Shown piece by piece: positions 17,458 to 25,308 of a stretch of 64,000 nucleotides of DNA (positions are counted from its first letter, which is position 1; each line of letters opens with the position of its first letter). The DNA lies in NCBI RefSeq assembly GCF_013391805.1, contig NZ_CP058364.1:3043501-3107500 (forward strand), written 5' to 3'. The notes beneath the pieces were generated by a model. That model worked only from the letters and a program-made list of their open reading frames with translations, was not told the DNA's origin and did not search any database. Origin of the DNA: Galbibacter sp. BG1 (GTDB taxonomy: Bacteria; Bacteroidota; Bacteroidia; Flavobacteriales; Flavobacteriaceae). The translations under genes and the position numbers were made by a program.

Positions 17458-18114
17458 CTATGCTACATTTTTAAATTGATAAAATTCTCGTTCTACTTCA
17501 AAAGGAGTTTTATACCCTAAAAAAGAGTGTAAATGTTTTCTGTTGTACCATATTTCGAAATACTCAAAAATTGCAGTTTTAGCCTGCTCTATAGTTTTAA
17601 ACTCACCATCATAAACAAGTTCTACTTTTAAGGTTTTAAAGAAAGACTCAGCTACGGAATTATCCCAACAATTACCTTTCCTGCTCATGGATTGGGTTAC
17701 CAGAGAGGTAGATTTTATAAATGTTCTAAATGCTTTTGAGGCGTATTGTATTCCTCGATCCGAGTGAAATATTAAACCCATGTTTATCTTACGTTTGCTT
17801 ACAGCCATTTTCCACGCAGGAATAATGGTTTGCTTGGTGTGCAGGCTTGTACTTAATGACCAACCGATTACTTGCCTGTCAAATAAATCAATAATAGCTG
17901 TCAAATATAACCATCCTTGATTGGTCCTGATAATAAGTAATTTCATTAACCCAAGCAGCATTTAACCTGCTGGGATTAAAATTCCTGTTGTGTAAATTTC
18001 TGCAGACAGGGTATTTATGATTCGAGTCCGTAGTCACTTTATATTTTCTTTTGTGTTTGCTTACCCAATGGTTCACTTTCATAATTTTAGCCACTGTACG
18101 CCTAGATAGACAGT
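17458..18114 (-). pseudogene. orfB of outer IS3-family element, 3' part
   Basis: The C-terminal two thirds of an rve/DDE integrase. It starts as GKATGYCLSRRTVAKIMKVN just past the insertion point, continues to WVNEITYY, shifts frame near 17937, then resumes as RTNQGWLYLTAIIDLFDRQV, FHSDRGIQYAS, NCWDNSVAESFFKTLK and YNRKHLHSFLGY. DDE residues are present but lie in two frames and are separated from the N-terminal domain by the inserted IS. Confidence 0.85.
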
Positions 18115-18125
18115 AACCTGTAGCC

Positions 18126-18974
18126 TTACCCAATATAAGACACGGCTAAATTCAACAAATTTTCATTAATATCATCAGATTCGGGGAAGAATTCTTCCCC
18201 GAATCTGGGCTTGTATTCCCTAGGGGATTTATTCCCCAATGATTGATGCGGATGGTTATTGTTGTAATCTTCCATCCATTTATTGCTTAATGACCGTAAA
18301 TGATGTAAATCGTTAAACCAATAAGCATTTAATACATCTTCTCTATAAAACCTATTCAAGCGTTCTATATATCCATTCTGCATCGGTTTGCCCGGTTGGG
18401 TATAACGTATTTCGATACGTTTTTTATCGCACCATTCACCAAATGTCTTGGATATAAACTCAGGGCCGTTGTCACAACGGACAGTTTGCGGGAGCCCAAC
18501 CTCTTCTTCCAATTGTTCTAATGTTTCCACCAACTTTCTGGCAGGATAGTTTAATCCTGGATCTACAGCCAGTACTTCTCGGTTGCAATCATCCATTATG
18601 TTTAAGATGCGTACTTTTCTTCCATCAGAAAGAACATCTGACATAAAATCCATGCTCCAGACTTGATTCAATTGTCCAGGGGCCCCTAAAGGATGTTTTA
18701 CCCTGTCTGTGATACGCTTTTTATGTTTACGTCTTAATTTAAGCTTCATTTGCCGGTATACCCGTAATACCCGTTTTCGGTTCCAGATATGGCCTTCGCG
18801 ACGTATGCGTTTATAATATTCATCAAAACCCCGGGTTGGTAACTTCGTGGCCAACTCTGAGAGTTTATCGATTACCTCACGATCATCACGTTTAGTCTGA
18901 TAATACCACATGGAACGGGTCAGCCCTACTACATCACAGGATCGCTTTATGGATACCTGATACTCCTTCATCAA
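18126..18974 (-). CDS. IS3-family transposase orfB (rve/DDE integrase)
   Basis: Catalytic half of the inner element's transposase. After an HTH_21-type region (SCDVVGLTRSMWYY, PTRGFDEYYKRIRREG) the DDE core is complete: VWSMDFMSD (first Asp), VRCDNGPEFIS (second Asp), NGYIERLNRFYRED (Glu), then NNNHPHQSLGNKSPREY. It lacks its own strong start. Translation probably comes from orfA by -1 shift at AAAAAAG (19019-19013 on the minus strand), which would join LLSKK to VLRPSDKKHRAVYLMKEYQ. The last codons lie inside the terminal inverted repeat. Confidence 0.9.
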   Translation of the reverse strand: MMKEYQVSIKRSCDVVGLTRSMWYYQTKRDDREVIDKLSELATKLPTRGFDEYYKRIRREGHIWNRKRVLRVYRQMKLKLRRKHKKRITDRVKHPLGAPGQLNQVWSMDFMSDVLSDGRKVRILNIMDDCNREVLAVDPGLNYPARKLVETLEQLEEEVGLPQTVRCDNGPEFISKTFGEWCDKKRIEIRYTQPGKPMQNGYIERLNRFYREDVLNAYWFNDLHHLRSLSNKWMEDYNNNHPHQSLGNKSPREYKPRFGEEFFPESDDINENLLNLAVSYIG

Positions 18975-19006
18975 ATAAACCGCTCTATGCTTCTTGTCGG
19001 AAGGCC

Positions 19007-19273
19007 TTAGAACTTTTTTGACAAGAGATCTTTTAACATTCGATTGTCAAGGCTCGCATCCGCATACATCTGTTTGAGCTTGCGGTTTTCTTCCTCCAGT
19101 TCTTTCAGGCGTTTTAGCTCTCGGGCCTCCATCCCCCCATACTTCTTACGCCAATAATATATGGTGCTCTTATCGATACCCAATTCACGGGCAATATCGC
19201 CAATGGCTCGACCTTGTTCGTTTTCCTTTAAGACCTTAATGATCTGACTTTCGGTAAATCTACTTTTTTTCAT
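19007..19273 (-). CDS. IS3-family transposase orfA (HTH_Tnp_1)
   Basis: An 88-residue DNA-binding subunit: MKKSRFTESQIIKVLKEN, helix-turn-helix AIGDIARELGIDKSTIYYWR, then a leucine-zipper-like coiled coil (LKRLKELEEENRKLKQMY) used for multimerisation. It ends LSKKF-stop right at the A-AAA-AAG shift site, the arrangement that yields the OrfAB fusion transposase. It belongs to the inner, apparently functional element. Confidence 0.9.
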   Translation of the reverse strand: MKKSRFTESQIIKVLKENEQGRAIGDIARELGIDKSTIYYWRKKYGGMEARELKRLKELEEENRKLKQMYADASLDNRMLKDLLSKKF

Positions 19274-19346
19274 CGGACAGTTTAATAGTTTAAAGTTAAT
19301 AAATTCGAATTTTAAACTGTCTTATTTTTAGGGAAGGCTACAAACC

Positions 19347-19518
19347 CTTTACGCTTTAGCTGTTTTGCTATTCTGGTAGAGCCATAGCGTTGTTTGCTTA
19401 AATCAAATTCTTTTTTTGCTAAATCTGTAAACAAACTATACTCTAATGTTCGCTTGGAAGGGCCTTTTGTATACCATCTATAAAAACTGCTCCTACTTAC
19501 TTTAAAATCCCTGCACAT
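19347..19518 (-). pseudogene. orfB of outer IS3-family element, 5' part
   Basis: The N-terminal piece of the outer orfB: RHLYPVRKMCRDFKVSRSSF, YRWYTKGPSKR and QRYGSTRIAKQLKRKG. It then runs into the inserted element, which adds a few foreign codons before a stop. Its partner is the 3' part at 17458-18114. Reading starts by frameshift from orfA rather than at the ATG near 19518. Confidence 0.82.
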
Positions 19519-19550
19519 CTTCCTGACGGGATATAAATGCCTATAACTGG

Positions 19551-19847
19551 CTATGGATCCATAGATCTCCCATCGCTCTTGGAGAAGATGTGCACGGCCT
19601 TTTTTAAGATCTCCTGTTCAAGTTCTTTTTCTTTAAGAGCTTTTCGTGGCCTTTTAACCTCTAAAGCATCATCGGGCATTGGATTTTCAGGCTTAGGCAA
19701 TGTAGCTGAGTTAGCCGCTTTACACGGTTTGTAGATTCTTTCTACCCCTATTCCTAGTTCGTCCGCCAATTCTTTTATATTCTCGCGCTGGTAACTTAAC
19801 CGAACTGCTCGCTCCTTTAATTCAGGATTGTAATAACGATTTTTCAT
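19551..19847 (-). CDS. IS3-family transposase orfA of the outer (interrupted) element
   Basis: A 98-residue HTH_Tnp_1 protein: MKNRYYNPELKERAVRLSYQ, then NIKELADELGIGVERIYK as helix-turn-helix and a coiled-coil C terminus KALKEKELEQEILKKAVHIF. The A-AAA-AAG slippery sequence coding for ILKK (19605-19599, minus) precedes the point where orfB takes over. The frame itself is undamaged, but its catalytic partner is broken, so it could at most make a DNA-binding fragment. Confidence 0.82.
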   Translation of the reverse strand: MKNRYYNPELKERAVRLSYQRENIKELADELGIGVERIYKPCKAANSATLPKPENPMPDDALEVKRPRKALKEKELEQEILKKAVHIFSKSDGRSMDP

Positions 19848-19907
19848 GTTTCTAAGATATTTGTTTTCTCACAAATGGTCCTAAATTTTGTGTCCGAATA
19901 AAGGTAG

Positions 19908-20051
19908 CGACTCCAAGAAATAGCATATACCAAACTCGAACATTGGTATAAAGAGGTTTAAGAATCTGGATTAAAAGCTTTTAGGACTCAGTTTAGAGGG
20001 ATGAAAAATATAGAATTCTTCCTTTTCAGATTGACCAAAATTTTTGCATAA
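19908..20051 (+). pseudogene. C-terminal fragment of an ISL3-type transposase
   Basis: Forty-eight codons in one frame read AYTKLEHWYKEV, an internal TAA, then ESGLKAFRTQFRGMKNIEFF and LFRLTKIFA before the natural stop. The motif FR-QFRG-KNI-FFL-RLTKIFA is typical of the end of DDE_Tnp_ISL3 transposases. Everything upstream has been lost at the border with the IS3-family element, so this is an old scar. It is too short and interrupted to be functional. Confidence 0.7.
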
Positions 20052-20351
20052 ACACAACAATTGGGATTGATCCAATAAAACCATAGTACGAATCGATCTT
20101 TAAGGTTCTTACTATTGCTTATTGGTTTTTCATCGACTTAACTCCATTAAAAAAAGAGGAAGTTAATACATGTATTTGTAGCGCTATTACGTTCAAAATG
20201 ATTATTCAGGTATATATATAAAAGTATTTAAATATACTTCATTTTTATACTATTGAAGGAGTAAAAAATAATTACCGTACAAAAATCGTAGAATATCGAA
20301 AAGCAAAAAACCGCAAATAATTGAAAAACAAATATTTACGGTTTTTACTAG
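20052..20351. other. Gap between transposase remnant and tRNA
   Basis: About 300 bp of AT-rich sequence without a credible coding frame, hairpin terminator or promoter. No copy of the tRNA 3' end was seen here or further left, so there is no support for an att site. Confidence 0.5.
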
Positions 20352-20436
20352 CGGAGAAAGAGGGATTCGAACCCCCGGAGGTGTGACCCTCAACAGTTTT
20401 CAAGACTGCCGCATTCGACCACTCTGCCATTTCTCC
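20352..20436 (-). tRNA. tRNA-Ser (anticodon UGA)
   Basis: An 85-nt class II tRNA. The acceptor stem GGAGAAA at the 5' end (20436) pairs with TTTCTCC near 20353, with discriminator G. The anticodon loop CTTGAAA carries TGA, the variable arm is long, and the T arm contains GGTTCGAATCC. The 3' CCA is not encoded. Its 3' end faces the IS-rich island. Confidence 0.95.
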
Positions 20437-20627
20437 TTTGCGGGTGCAAATATAGAAACCTTTTTTCAATTCAGAAAGACTAAAATGTACTTTTTTTATA
20501 CTTGTGAATTTTGTATTTGATTATCAGTGAACTAAAACTTAGGTTTTTTAAAATTAGGTTTAATATTTAATTCCAAGGACACAAAAAAAGGATAGAATCT
20601 GTTACATTTGTGTAAAATCTATTAACC

Positions 20628-21257
20628 ATGAGTATTATTGATGCTTTAGAGTGGCGTTATGCTGTTAAAAAGTTTGATAGGGAAAAATTACTTTCAGAGA
20701 AAAAAATAAATACCTTAAAAAAAGCTTTTAATTTAACGGCTACTTCTTACGGTCTTCAACCCGTAAAATTGGTAGTTATTTCAGATAAAACCATTCAATT
20801 TAAATTAAAGTCAAGTTCATGGAATCAAGCTCAAGTTGAAGAAGCTTCACATCTTTTAATATTTTGTATCGAAGACAAAATTAACGAGGCGTACATAAAG
20901 AGTTACTTTGAGAGGGTGAAGCATATTCGAAACACTCCAGATGAGGTATTGGCTCCTTTCCAAGATTTTCTAATCAATGATTTTGAGAGTAAAACCGTGG
21001 AGGAAATTAAACAGTGGGCTAAAAATCAAGCATACTTGGCTATGGGCAACCTTTTAACGGTTTGCGCTCTTGAGGGCATAGATGCTTGTCCCATGGAAGG
21101 TTTCGTGCCAGCGGAATACGACGAAACCCTTAATCTTAAAGAAAGGAACTTAAGTTCGGTTTTAGTACTTCCGGTAGGGTATCGTGCAGAAGACGATATG
21201 TTTGCCTCTTTTAAGAAGGTAAGGAAGCCTCTAAAGGATAGTGTTATCGATTTTTAA
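20628..21257 (+). CDS. NAD(P)H-dependent nitroreductase family flavoprotein
   Basis: A 209-residue NfsB-like FMN oxidoreductase: ALEWRYAVKKFDREKLLSEK, TATSYGLQPVKLVVISD (FMN region), QAYLAMGNLLTVCALEGIDA, CPMEGFVPAEYDE and VLVLPVGYRAEDD. The substrate may be quinones, nitro compounds or flavins. It is a paralogue of the island nitroreductase at 16335 but is slightly longer and diverged, and it looks like the core-genome copy beside tRNA-Ser. A TACATTTG box at 20603-20610 may be its -7 element, though no clear -33 box is visible. The gap to the next gene (73 bp) contains another promoter-like box, so the two are probably separate units. Confidence 0.85.
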   Translation: MSIIDALEWRYAVKKFDREKLLSEKKINTLKKAFNLTATSYGLQPVKLVVISDKTIQFKLKSSSWNQAQVEEASHLLIFCIEDKINEAYIKSYFERVKHIRNTPDEVLAPFQDFLINDFESKTVEEIKQWAKNQAYLAMGNLLTVCALEGIDACPMEGFVPAEYDETLNLKERNLSSVLVLPVGYRAEDDMFASFKKVRKPLKDSVIDF

Positions 21258-21278
21258 TAAAAGTTTAGTAGTTATAAC

Positions 21279-21308
21279 TTCAATGCACAAAGCATTTCTT
21301 TAACTTTG
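21279..21308 (+). promoter_or_regulatory. Promoter-like boxes before the KdnA-like gene
   Basis: TTC at 21279-21281, 19 bp, then TAACTTTG at 21301-21308, 22 bp before the ATG. The -7 box matches TAnnTTTG exactly; the -33 box has one mismatch. Confidence 0.4.
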
Positions 21309-21330
21309 TGTGCTTTAAAAAATATATTTT

Positions 21331-22536
21331 ATGCCAGGATTTGAACTTTTTGGGGATCAGGAAAGAAAACAAGTAAACGATGTACTGGAAAGCGGTGTTT
21401 TAATGCGTTATGGTTTTGATGGAATGCGTAACGGTCATTGGAAAGCTGTGGAGCTCGAGGATGCCATTTCCAAAAGAATGGAAGTAAAGCACACCCAATT
21501 GGTAAGCAGTGGTACTTCTGCTTTAACGGTTGCACTGGCAAGTGCCGGAATAGGGGCAGGGGACGAAGTTATAATGCCAACCTTTACATTTGTAGCTAGT
21601 TTTGAATCGATAATTGCACTTGGAGCGGTTCCTGTTTTAGTGGATATCGACAATACGTTAACGCTAGATCCTAAGAAGGTAAAAGAGGCTATTACAGATA
21701 AAACCAAAGTGGTCATGCCAGTGCACATGTGTGGTTCTATGGCAGATCTAAAAGCATTGTCCCTTATTTGCAAAGAGCATAATTTGCTTTTATTGGAAGA
21801 CGCATGCCAAGCTATAGGTGGAAGTTTCGATGGAAAGCCTTTAGGTAGCTACGGCGATCTTGGTTGCTTTTCTTTTGATTATGTAAAAACAATCACTTGC
21901 GGGGAAGGCGGCGCTATTATAACGAATAATGAAGATTATAAAATAAACTCCGATCATTATTCGGATCATGGCCACGATCATATTGGAAAAGACCGAGGGG
22001 CAGAAACACATCCTTTCTTAGGATATAATTATAGGATTTCTGAATTAAATGCCGCTGTTGGTTTAGCTCAAATAGCGCGTTTGGATGAATTTATCGATAT
22101 TCAGAAGAAAAATTATGCCATACTAAGAAATGCTATTGAAAATATTCCCGGTGTGGAAATGAGGAGCGTTCCAGATGGCGGTGTAGAAAACTATTCCTTT
22201 TTAAGCTTTTTTATGCCTGATGAAGTAACGGCTAGAACAACCCAAAAGGAATTGGTGAATAATGGTGTGGATGGTTGCTTCTATTGGTTTGATAATAATT
22301 GGCATTACATTAAAAAGTGGGATCATTTAAAAGACTTAAAAACGCTTGGGAAACTTCCTCAAGAGGTTGTAATTGGCTTGCCAGATTACCATATGCAGGA
22401 CTTTAAACAATCCGACCACTGGCTGGGAAGAAACATCTCAATACTTATTAAATTAAGTTGGACAGAAGAAGAGGTTAAACAAAGGGCCGAAAAGATGAAT
22501 GAGGTTTTGGAAAATATTTTAGAAACAGCAAAATAG
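21331..22536 (+). CDS. KdnA-like PLP aminotransferase (DegT/DnrJ/EryC1/StrS family)
   Basis: Sugar aminotransferase fold with LEDACQAIGG (Asp157, ring N contact) and the PLP lysine K186 in FSFDYVKTITCGEGGA. The 401-residue length, the opening MPGFELFGDQE and the segments SDHGHDHIGKDRGAE and NGVDGCFYWFDNNWHYIKKW recall the 8-amino-3,8-dideoxyoctulosonate transaminase KdnA of Shewanella, which makes an amino-Kdo for LPS. In Shewanella a KdnB dehydrogenase is encoded alongside; no such gene is nearby here. The KdnA assignment rests on remembered similarity, so the safe call is a sugar-type DegT aminotransferase. Followed by a strong terminator, so probably monocistronic. Confidence 0.75.
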   Translation: MPGFELFGDQERKQVNDVLESGVLMRYGFDGMRNGHWKAVELEDAISKRMEVKHTQLVSSGTSALTVALASAGIGAGDEVIMPTFTFVASFESIIALGAVPVLVDIDNTLTLDPKKVKEAITDKTKVVMPVHMCGSMADLKALSLICKEHNLLLLEDACQAIGGSFDGKPLGSYGDLGCFSFDYVKTITCGEGGAIITNNEDYKINSDHYSDHGHDHIGKDRGAETHPFLGYNYRISELNAAVGLAQIARLDEFIDIQKKNYAILRNAIENIPGVEMRSVPDGGVENYSFLSFFMPDEVTARTTQKELVNNGVDGCFYWFDNNWHYIKKWDHLKDLKTLGKLPQEVVIGLPDYHMQDFKQSDHWLGRNISILIKLSWTEEEVKQRAEKMNEVLENILETAK

Positions 22537-22554
22537 AGTTCAAAACAATATCAA

Positions 22555-22594
22555 AAAAATCAAAGCGGCAATTTCAATTGCCGCTTTGATTTTT
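22555..22594. terminator. Rho-independent terminator
   Basis: A 19-bp stem with the core CAAAGCGGCAATT / AATTGCCGCTTTG, flanked by A and T runs, lies between the convergent aminotransferase and ribBA genes. It can serve both. Confidence 0.85.
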
Positions 22595-22613
22595 CATTAA
22601 GTTTTATTATTAT

Positions 22614-23765
22614 TTAGTAATTAACGTACTCCACAATCTCGAGTCCGTAACCAATTATTCCCACTCTTTTTGTTTGAGTGGAATTGGACATGAGCCGAAT
22701 TTTAGAAATATCCAAATCGTGTAATATCTGGGCGCCAATACCAAAGTCTTTCGCATCCATATTTACCTTTGGTGCTCTCATTTCTCCTTCAGATTGAAGT
22801 TTTTTCAGTTCCGATAGGCGATTTAACAAATTTAAAGAGTGACTTTCTTGGTTGATAAAAACAATTGCTCCACGCCCTTCTTTATTTAAAAGGCTAAACA
22901 TGTCGTCTAATTTTTTATCTGCATTGGTGGTAAGGGTTCCAAGAATATCGTTGTTTACCAAGGTAGAATTAATTCGTGTAAGCACCGGTTCATTTGGTTT
23001 CCATGTTCCATTAGTAAGTGCGATGTGTATTTGGTCGTTGGTGGTTTGTTTATAAGCACGTAGCCTAAACTTTCCAAATCGGGTTTCAATCTCAAAATCT
23101 TCCTTTTTCTCAATCAAACTATCATGTTGCATGCGGTATGCCACTAAATCTTCAATAGTTACAATTTTTAGGTCTAGATCTTGTGCAACTTTACAAAGTT
23201 CTGGTAAACGTGCCATGGAACCATCTTCGTTCATAATCTCCACAATTACTCCTGCTGGTTCCAGTCCGGCAAGCCTAGCAAAATCTATGGCCGCTTCTGT
23301 ATGTCCTGTTCTTCTTAAAACACCACCTTCTTTAGCCACCAGAGGAAAAATATGTCCCGGTCTTCCAAGTTCAAAAGGCTTCGTTTCTGGATTTATAAGG
23401 GCTTTTATGGTTTTAGCGCGGTCTCCAGCAGAGATCCCCGTAGTTACCCCGTAACCCCTAAGGTCTACAGAAACCGTAAATGCGGTTTCCATAGGGTCGG
23501 TATTATTACCAACCATGGGGTGAAGTTCTAGATCTTTACATCTTTTTTCGGTAAGCGGAGTACAAATCAATCCACGCCCGTATTTGGCCATAAAATTAAT
23601 CATCTCCGGAGTCACCTTATCTGCAGCGGCTACAAAATCCCCTTCATTTTCTCTGTTCTCATCGTCGACAACTATAATTACTTTTCCTTTACGGATGTCG
23701 TTAATAGCTTCTTCAATGGTATTTAATTTAATATCTGATGTAGACATTAGTGTATCGGTATTCAT
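22614..23765 (-). CDS. ribB: RibBA: DHBP synthase with degenerate GTP cyclohydrolase II half
   Basis: The N-terminal domain (to about residue 210) is an intact 3,4-dihydroxy-2-butanone-4-phosphate synthase: acidic metal loop DDENRENEGD (34-43), TPLTEKRCKDLEL and GHTEAAIDFARLAG (His155). The C-terminal ~170 residues follow the GTP cyclohydrolase II outline, but the zinc-cysteine segment of the family is replaced by RINSTLVNNDILGTLTTNAD with no Cys, and the RQEGRGIGL motif has become NKEGRGAIVF. GTP ring opening is therefore unlikely, and a separate ribA should exist elsewhere. Last gene of the ftsK-lolA-lptF/G-ribB run (22-bp gap). No FMN riboswitch is visible before it. Confidence 0.88.
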   Translation of the reverse strand: MNTDTLMSTSDIKLNTIEEAINDIRKGKVIIVVDDENRENEGDFVAAADKVTPEMINFMAKYGRGLICTPLTEKRCKDLELHPMVGNNTDPMETAFTVSVDLRGYGVTTGISAGDRAKTIKALINPETKPFELGRPGHIFPLVAKEGGVLRRTGHTEAAIDFARLAGLEPAGVIVEIMNEDGSMARLPELCKVAQDLDLKIVTIEDLVAYRMQHDSLIEKKEDFEIETRFGKFRLRAYKQTTNDQIHIALTNGTWKPNEPVLTRINSTLVNNDILGTLTTNADKKLDDMFSLLNKEGRGAIVFINQESHSLNLLNRLSELKKLQSEGEMRAPKVNMDAKDFGIGAQILHDLDISKIRLMSNSTQTKRVGIIGYGLEIVEYVNY

Positions 23766-23787
23766 TGCAAATTTTTATCAAAGATAC

Positions 23788-25299
23788 TTATTTTGGAGCA
23801 TCTGACTTCTTTTTCTTCAAGAAACTGAAAACCCCTTTAATCTTGGCAAGACTATTTCCGATATCGAAAACAGCTTTATCTGCCGTGGCCCGCCGAGTTA
23901 GAAAAATACCCAGCGGCAACATAATAGCGGTAGAAATCCACGCACCAATTACTGGGGGAAGGCTCCCGTCTTCAGCATAATTTTTTGTAAATATCCCAAT
24001 AAAGTGATAGGTTAAAAACAGACCGATAGCCAATACCATAGGTAAACCGAGCCCTCCCTTTCTAATAATGGCACCTAAGGGAGCACCTACGAAAAAGAGT
24101 ATAAAACAAGCAAAAGCCAAGGCATATTTTTGATGTTTGGACAAAATATGGTGATTGTACAATTTTGTTCTTCGGTTTAAATCCCATTTCTTGCCTTCTA
24201 AAGTAGATTTCGTGTTTTTTACCGTATTAAGTGCCATATCTACCAATTGGGTTCTTCTGTAATCCTCTGTAATGGTAATAATGCTATCGATATTGGTTTT
24301 TATCAAGCTTTTTATTTCTTCTTTGCTCTTTTCGGGTTTTTGCTTTTTATTTGAAGACGTCTTTTTAGGTCGCTTCGTGTTTTCCCGTAATTTTAAGCTG
24401 GCAGCTCCTGTTCTCTTATAAACGTTTTCACCAAAATTGGTAAAAATCTTTTCGTTATCCTTTTTTAAAGAATCTATCGCATAATCCAATTCGGAGACAT
24501 TAAGCATTTTAAAGGTATTTTTAACCTTTTCTTCTTCTAGGTCTACATTGTTAAGATTGCTTAAATCCATAAATATGGTATATGTATCGAAATAAGCTTT
24601 TGCAAAAGGATAGTTGTCCCTTTTATCACGGCTTTCTGCTTTTAGATCTTGATAGAAATTCCCGTCCTTTAAAACCAATTGAAGAATATTGGAGTTTTCG
24701 TTGCTCACCAGTTCACCGTCTACCGATTTTATGACTTTATCGTTGATTCCTCCATCGGTAAGTTGATGGATTATGACATTATCCAACAATCGGTCGTCTT
24801 CACCATGTTTTTTGTCAACCTTCATACTAAAATCTTCACCTACTGTACTAAAGGCACCTTCAGAAATAGCCATTGCAGGCTTCATTTGTGCAATATTCCT
24901 ACGCAGGTTGTACGATTTGTATTCCGCAGCCGGAATTACATTATTGGCAAAGAAAAATGTTCCGATACTTAAAAAGGTAATAAATATGATAAGGCCTCTC
25001 ATGGCACGGTAAAGCGATATTCCCGAAGCTTTCATGGCGGCAAACTCGTAATTTTCTGCCAACGCCCCAAAAGTCATTATAGAAGCCAATAAAACCGTTA
25101 ATGGCAGAACATTGGGGATAAGGTTAGGGGAGTAGTAAAAAAGAAACTTCCCAACAATAACCAAATCGATATCTTTCCCGGCAAATTCGTCTATAAAAAA
25201 CCAAATTGCCTGAAAAATAAAGATGAACATCAAGATCACAAAGGAACTGATGAAGTTATACAAAAACCTTGAAAGGATATATCTATCTAAAATCTTCAA
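23788..25299 (-). CDS. LptF/LptG-family lipopolysaccharide export permease
   Basis: Inner-membrane subunit of the LptBFG transporter that extracts LPS. Three N-terminal helices (after MKILDRYILSRFLYNF, the family start), a long periplasmic domain (~residues 120-390, with a Lys-rich insert near 305-330) and three C-terminal helices (AFACFILFFVGAPLGAIIRK, GLPMVLAIGLFL, GAWISTAIMLPLGIFLTRRA) give the standard YjgP/YjgQ layout. At 503 residues it is longer than the roughly 360 of the proteobacterial proteins, as is usual in Bacteroidota. It starts 9 bp after lolA, so the operon joins LPS export, lipoprotein trafficking and FtsK. It cannot be split into F or G from sequence alone. Confidence 0.85.
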   Translation of the reverse strand: MKILDRYILSRFLYNFISSFVILMFIFIFQAIWFFIDEFAGKDIDLVIVGKFLFYYSPNLIPNVLPLTVLLASIMTFGALAENYEFAAMKASGISLYRAMRGLIIFITFLSIGTFFFANNVIPAAEYKSYNLRRNIAQMKPAMAISEGAFSTVGEDFSMKVDKKHGEDDRLLDNVIIHQLTDGGINDKVIKSVDGELVSNENSNILQLVLKDGNFYQDLKAESRDKRDNYPFAKAYFDTYTIFMDLSNLNNVDLEEEKVKNTFKMLNVSELDYAIDSLKKDNEKIFTNFGENVYKRTGAASLKLRENTKRPKKTSSNKKQKPEKSKEEIKSLIKTNIDSIITITEDYRRTQLVDMALNTVKNTKSTLEGKKWDLNRRTKLYNHHILSKHQKYALAFACFILFFVGAPLGAIIRKGGLGLPMVLAIGLFLTYHFIGIFTKNYAEDGSLPPVIGAWISTAIMLPLGIFLTRRATADKAVFDIGNSLAKIKGVFSFLKKKKSDAPK

Positions 25300-25308
25300 T
25301 GGGCACTC

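Larger units (their letters stand above)
18119..19342 (-). mobile_element. Intact IS3-family element (IS407 group), 1224 bp
   Basis: Ends form inverted repeats: TGTAGCCTTACCCAATATAA at 18119 and, from 19342 on the reverse strand, TGTAGCCTTCCCTAAAAATA. The element starts TG and ends CA as IS3 elements do. A 4-bp target duplication AACC flanks it exactly (18115-18118 and 19343-19346), the size usual for the IS407 group. Both reading frames are intact with a slippery site between them, so the copy may be active. It has landed inside orfB of another IS3-family element. Confidence 0.88.
17438..19897 (-). mobile_element. IS3-family element (IS150-like), split by a second IS
   Basis: Outer element read on the minus strand, with ends TCGGACA (17438-17444) and TGTCCGA (19891-19897) and further partial inverted matches (AAGACC / GGTCC) inside. 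Removing the inner element at 18119-19342 leaves about 1.23 kb with an orfA and an orfB in the usual overlapping arrangement. An A-AAA-AAG slippery site lies at 19599-19605 near the orfA end. orfB carries a one-base insertion near 17937 (TATTATC where TATATC would keep frame), and the rejoined insertion point is also one base out of frame. This copy is therefore dead. Outer ends are estimates. Confidence 0.75.

Noticed and set aside
12737-20436. Integrative element inserted in tRNA-Ser
   Set aside because: No integrase gene and no direct repeat of the tRNA 3' end were found to the left.
20272-20469. Open frame on the minus strand reading MAEWSNAAVLKTVEG and similar
   Set aside because: It is the translation of the tRNA-Ser gene, a well-known spurious protein.
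23766-23787. FMN riboswitch before ribBA
   Set aside because: Only 22 bp separate it from the upstream gene, leaving no room, and no RFN-like pairing was seen.
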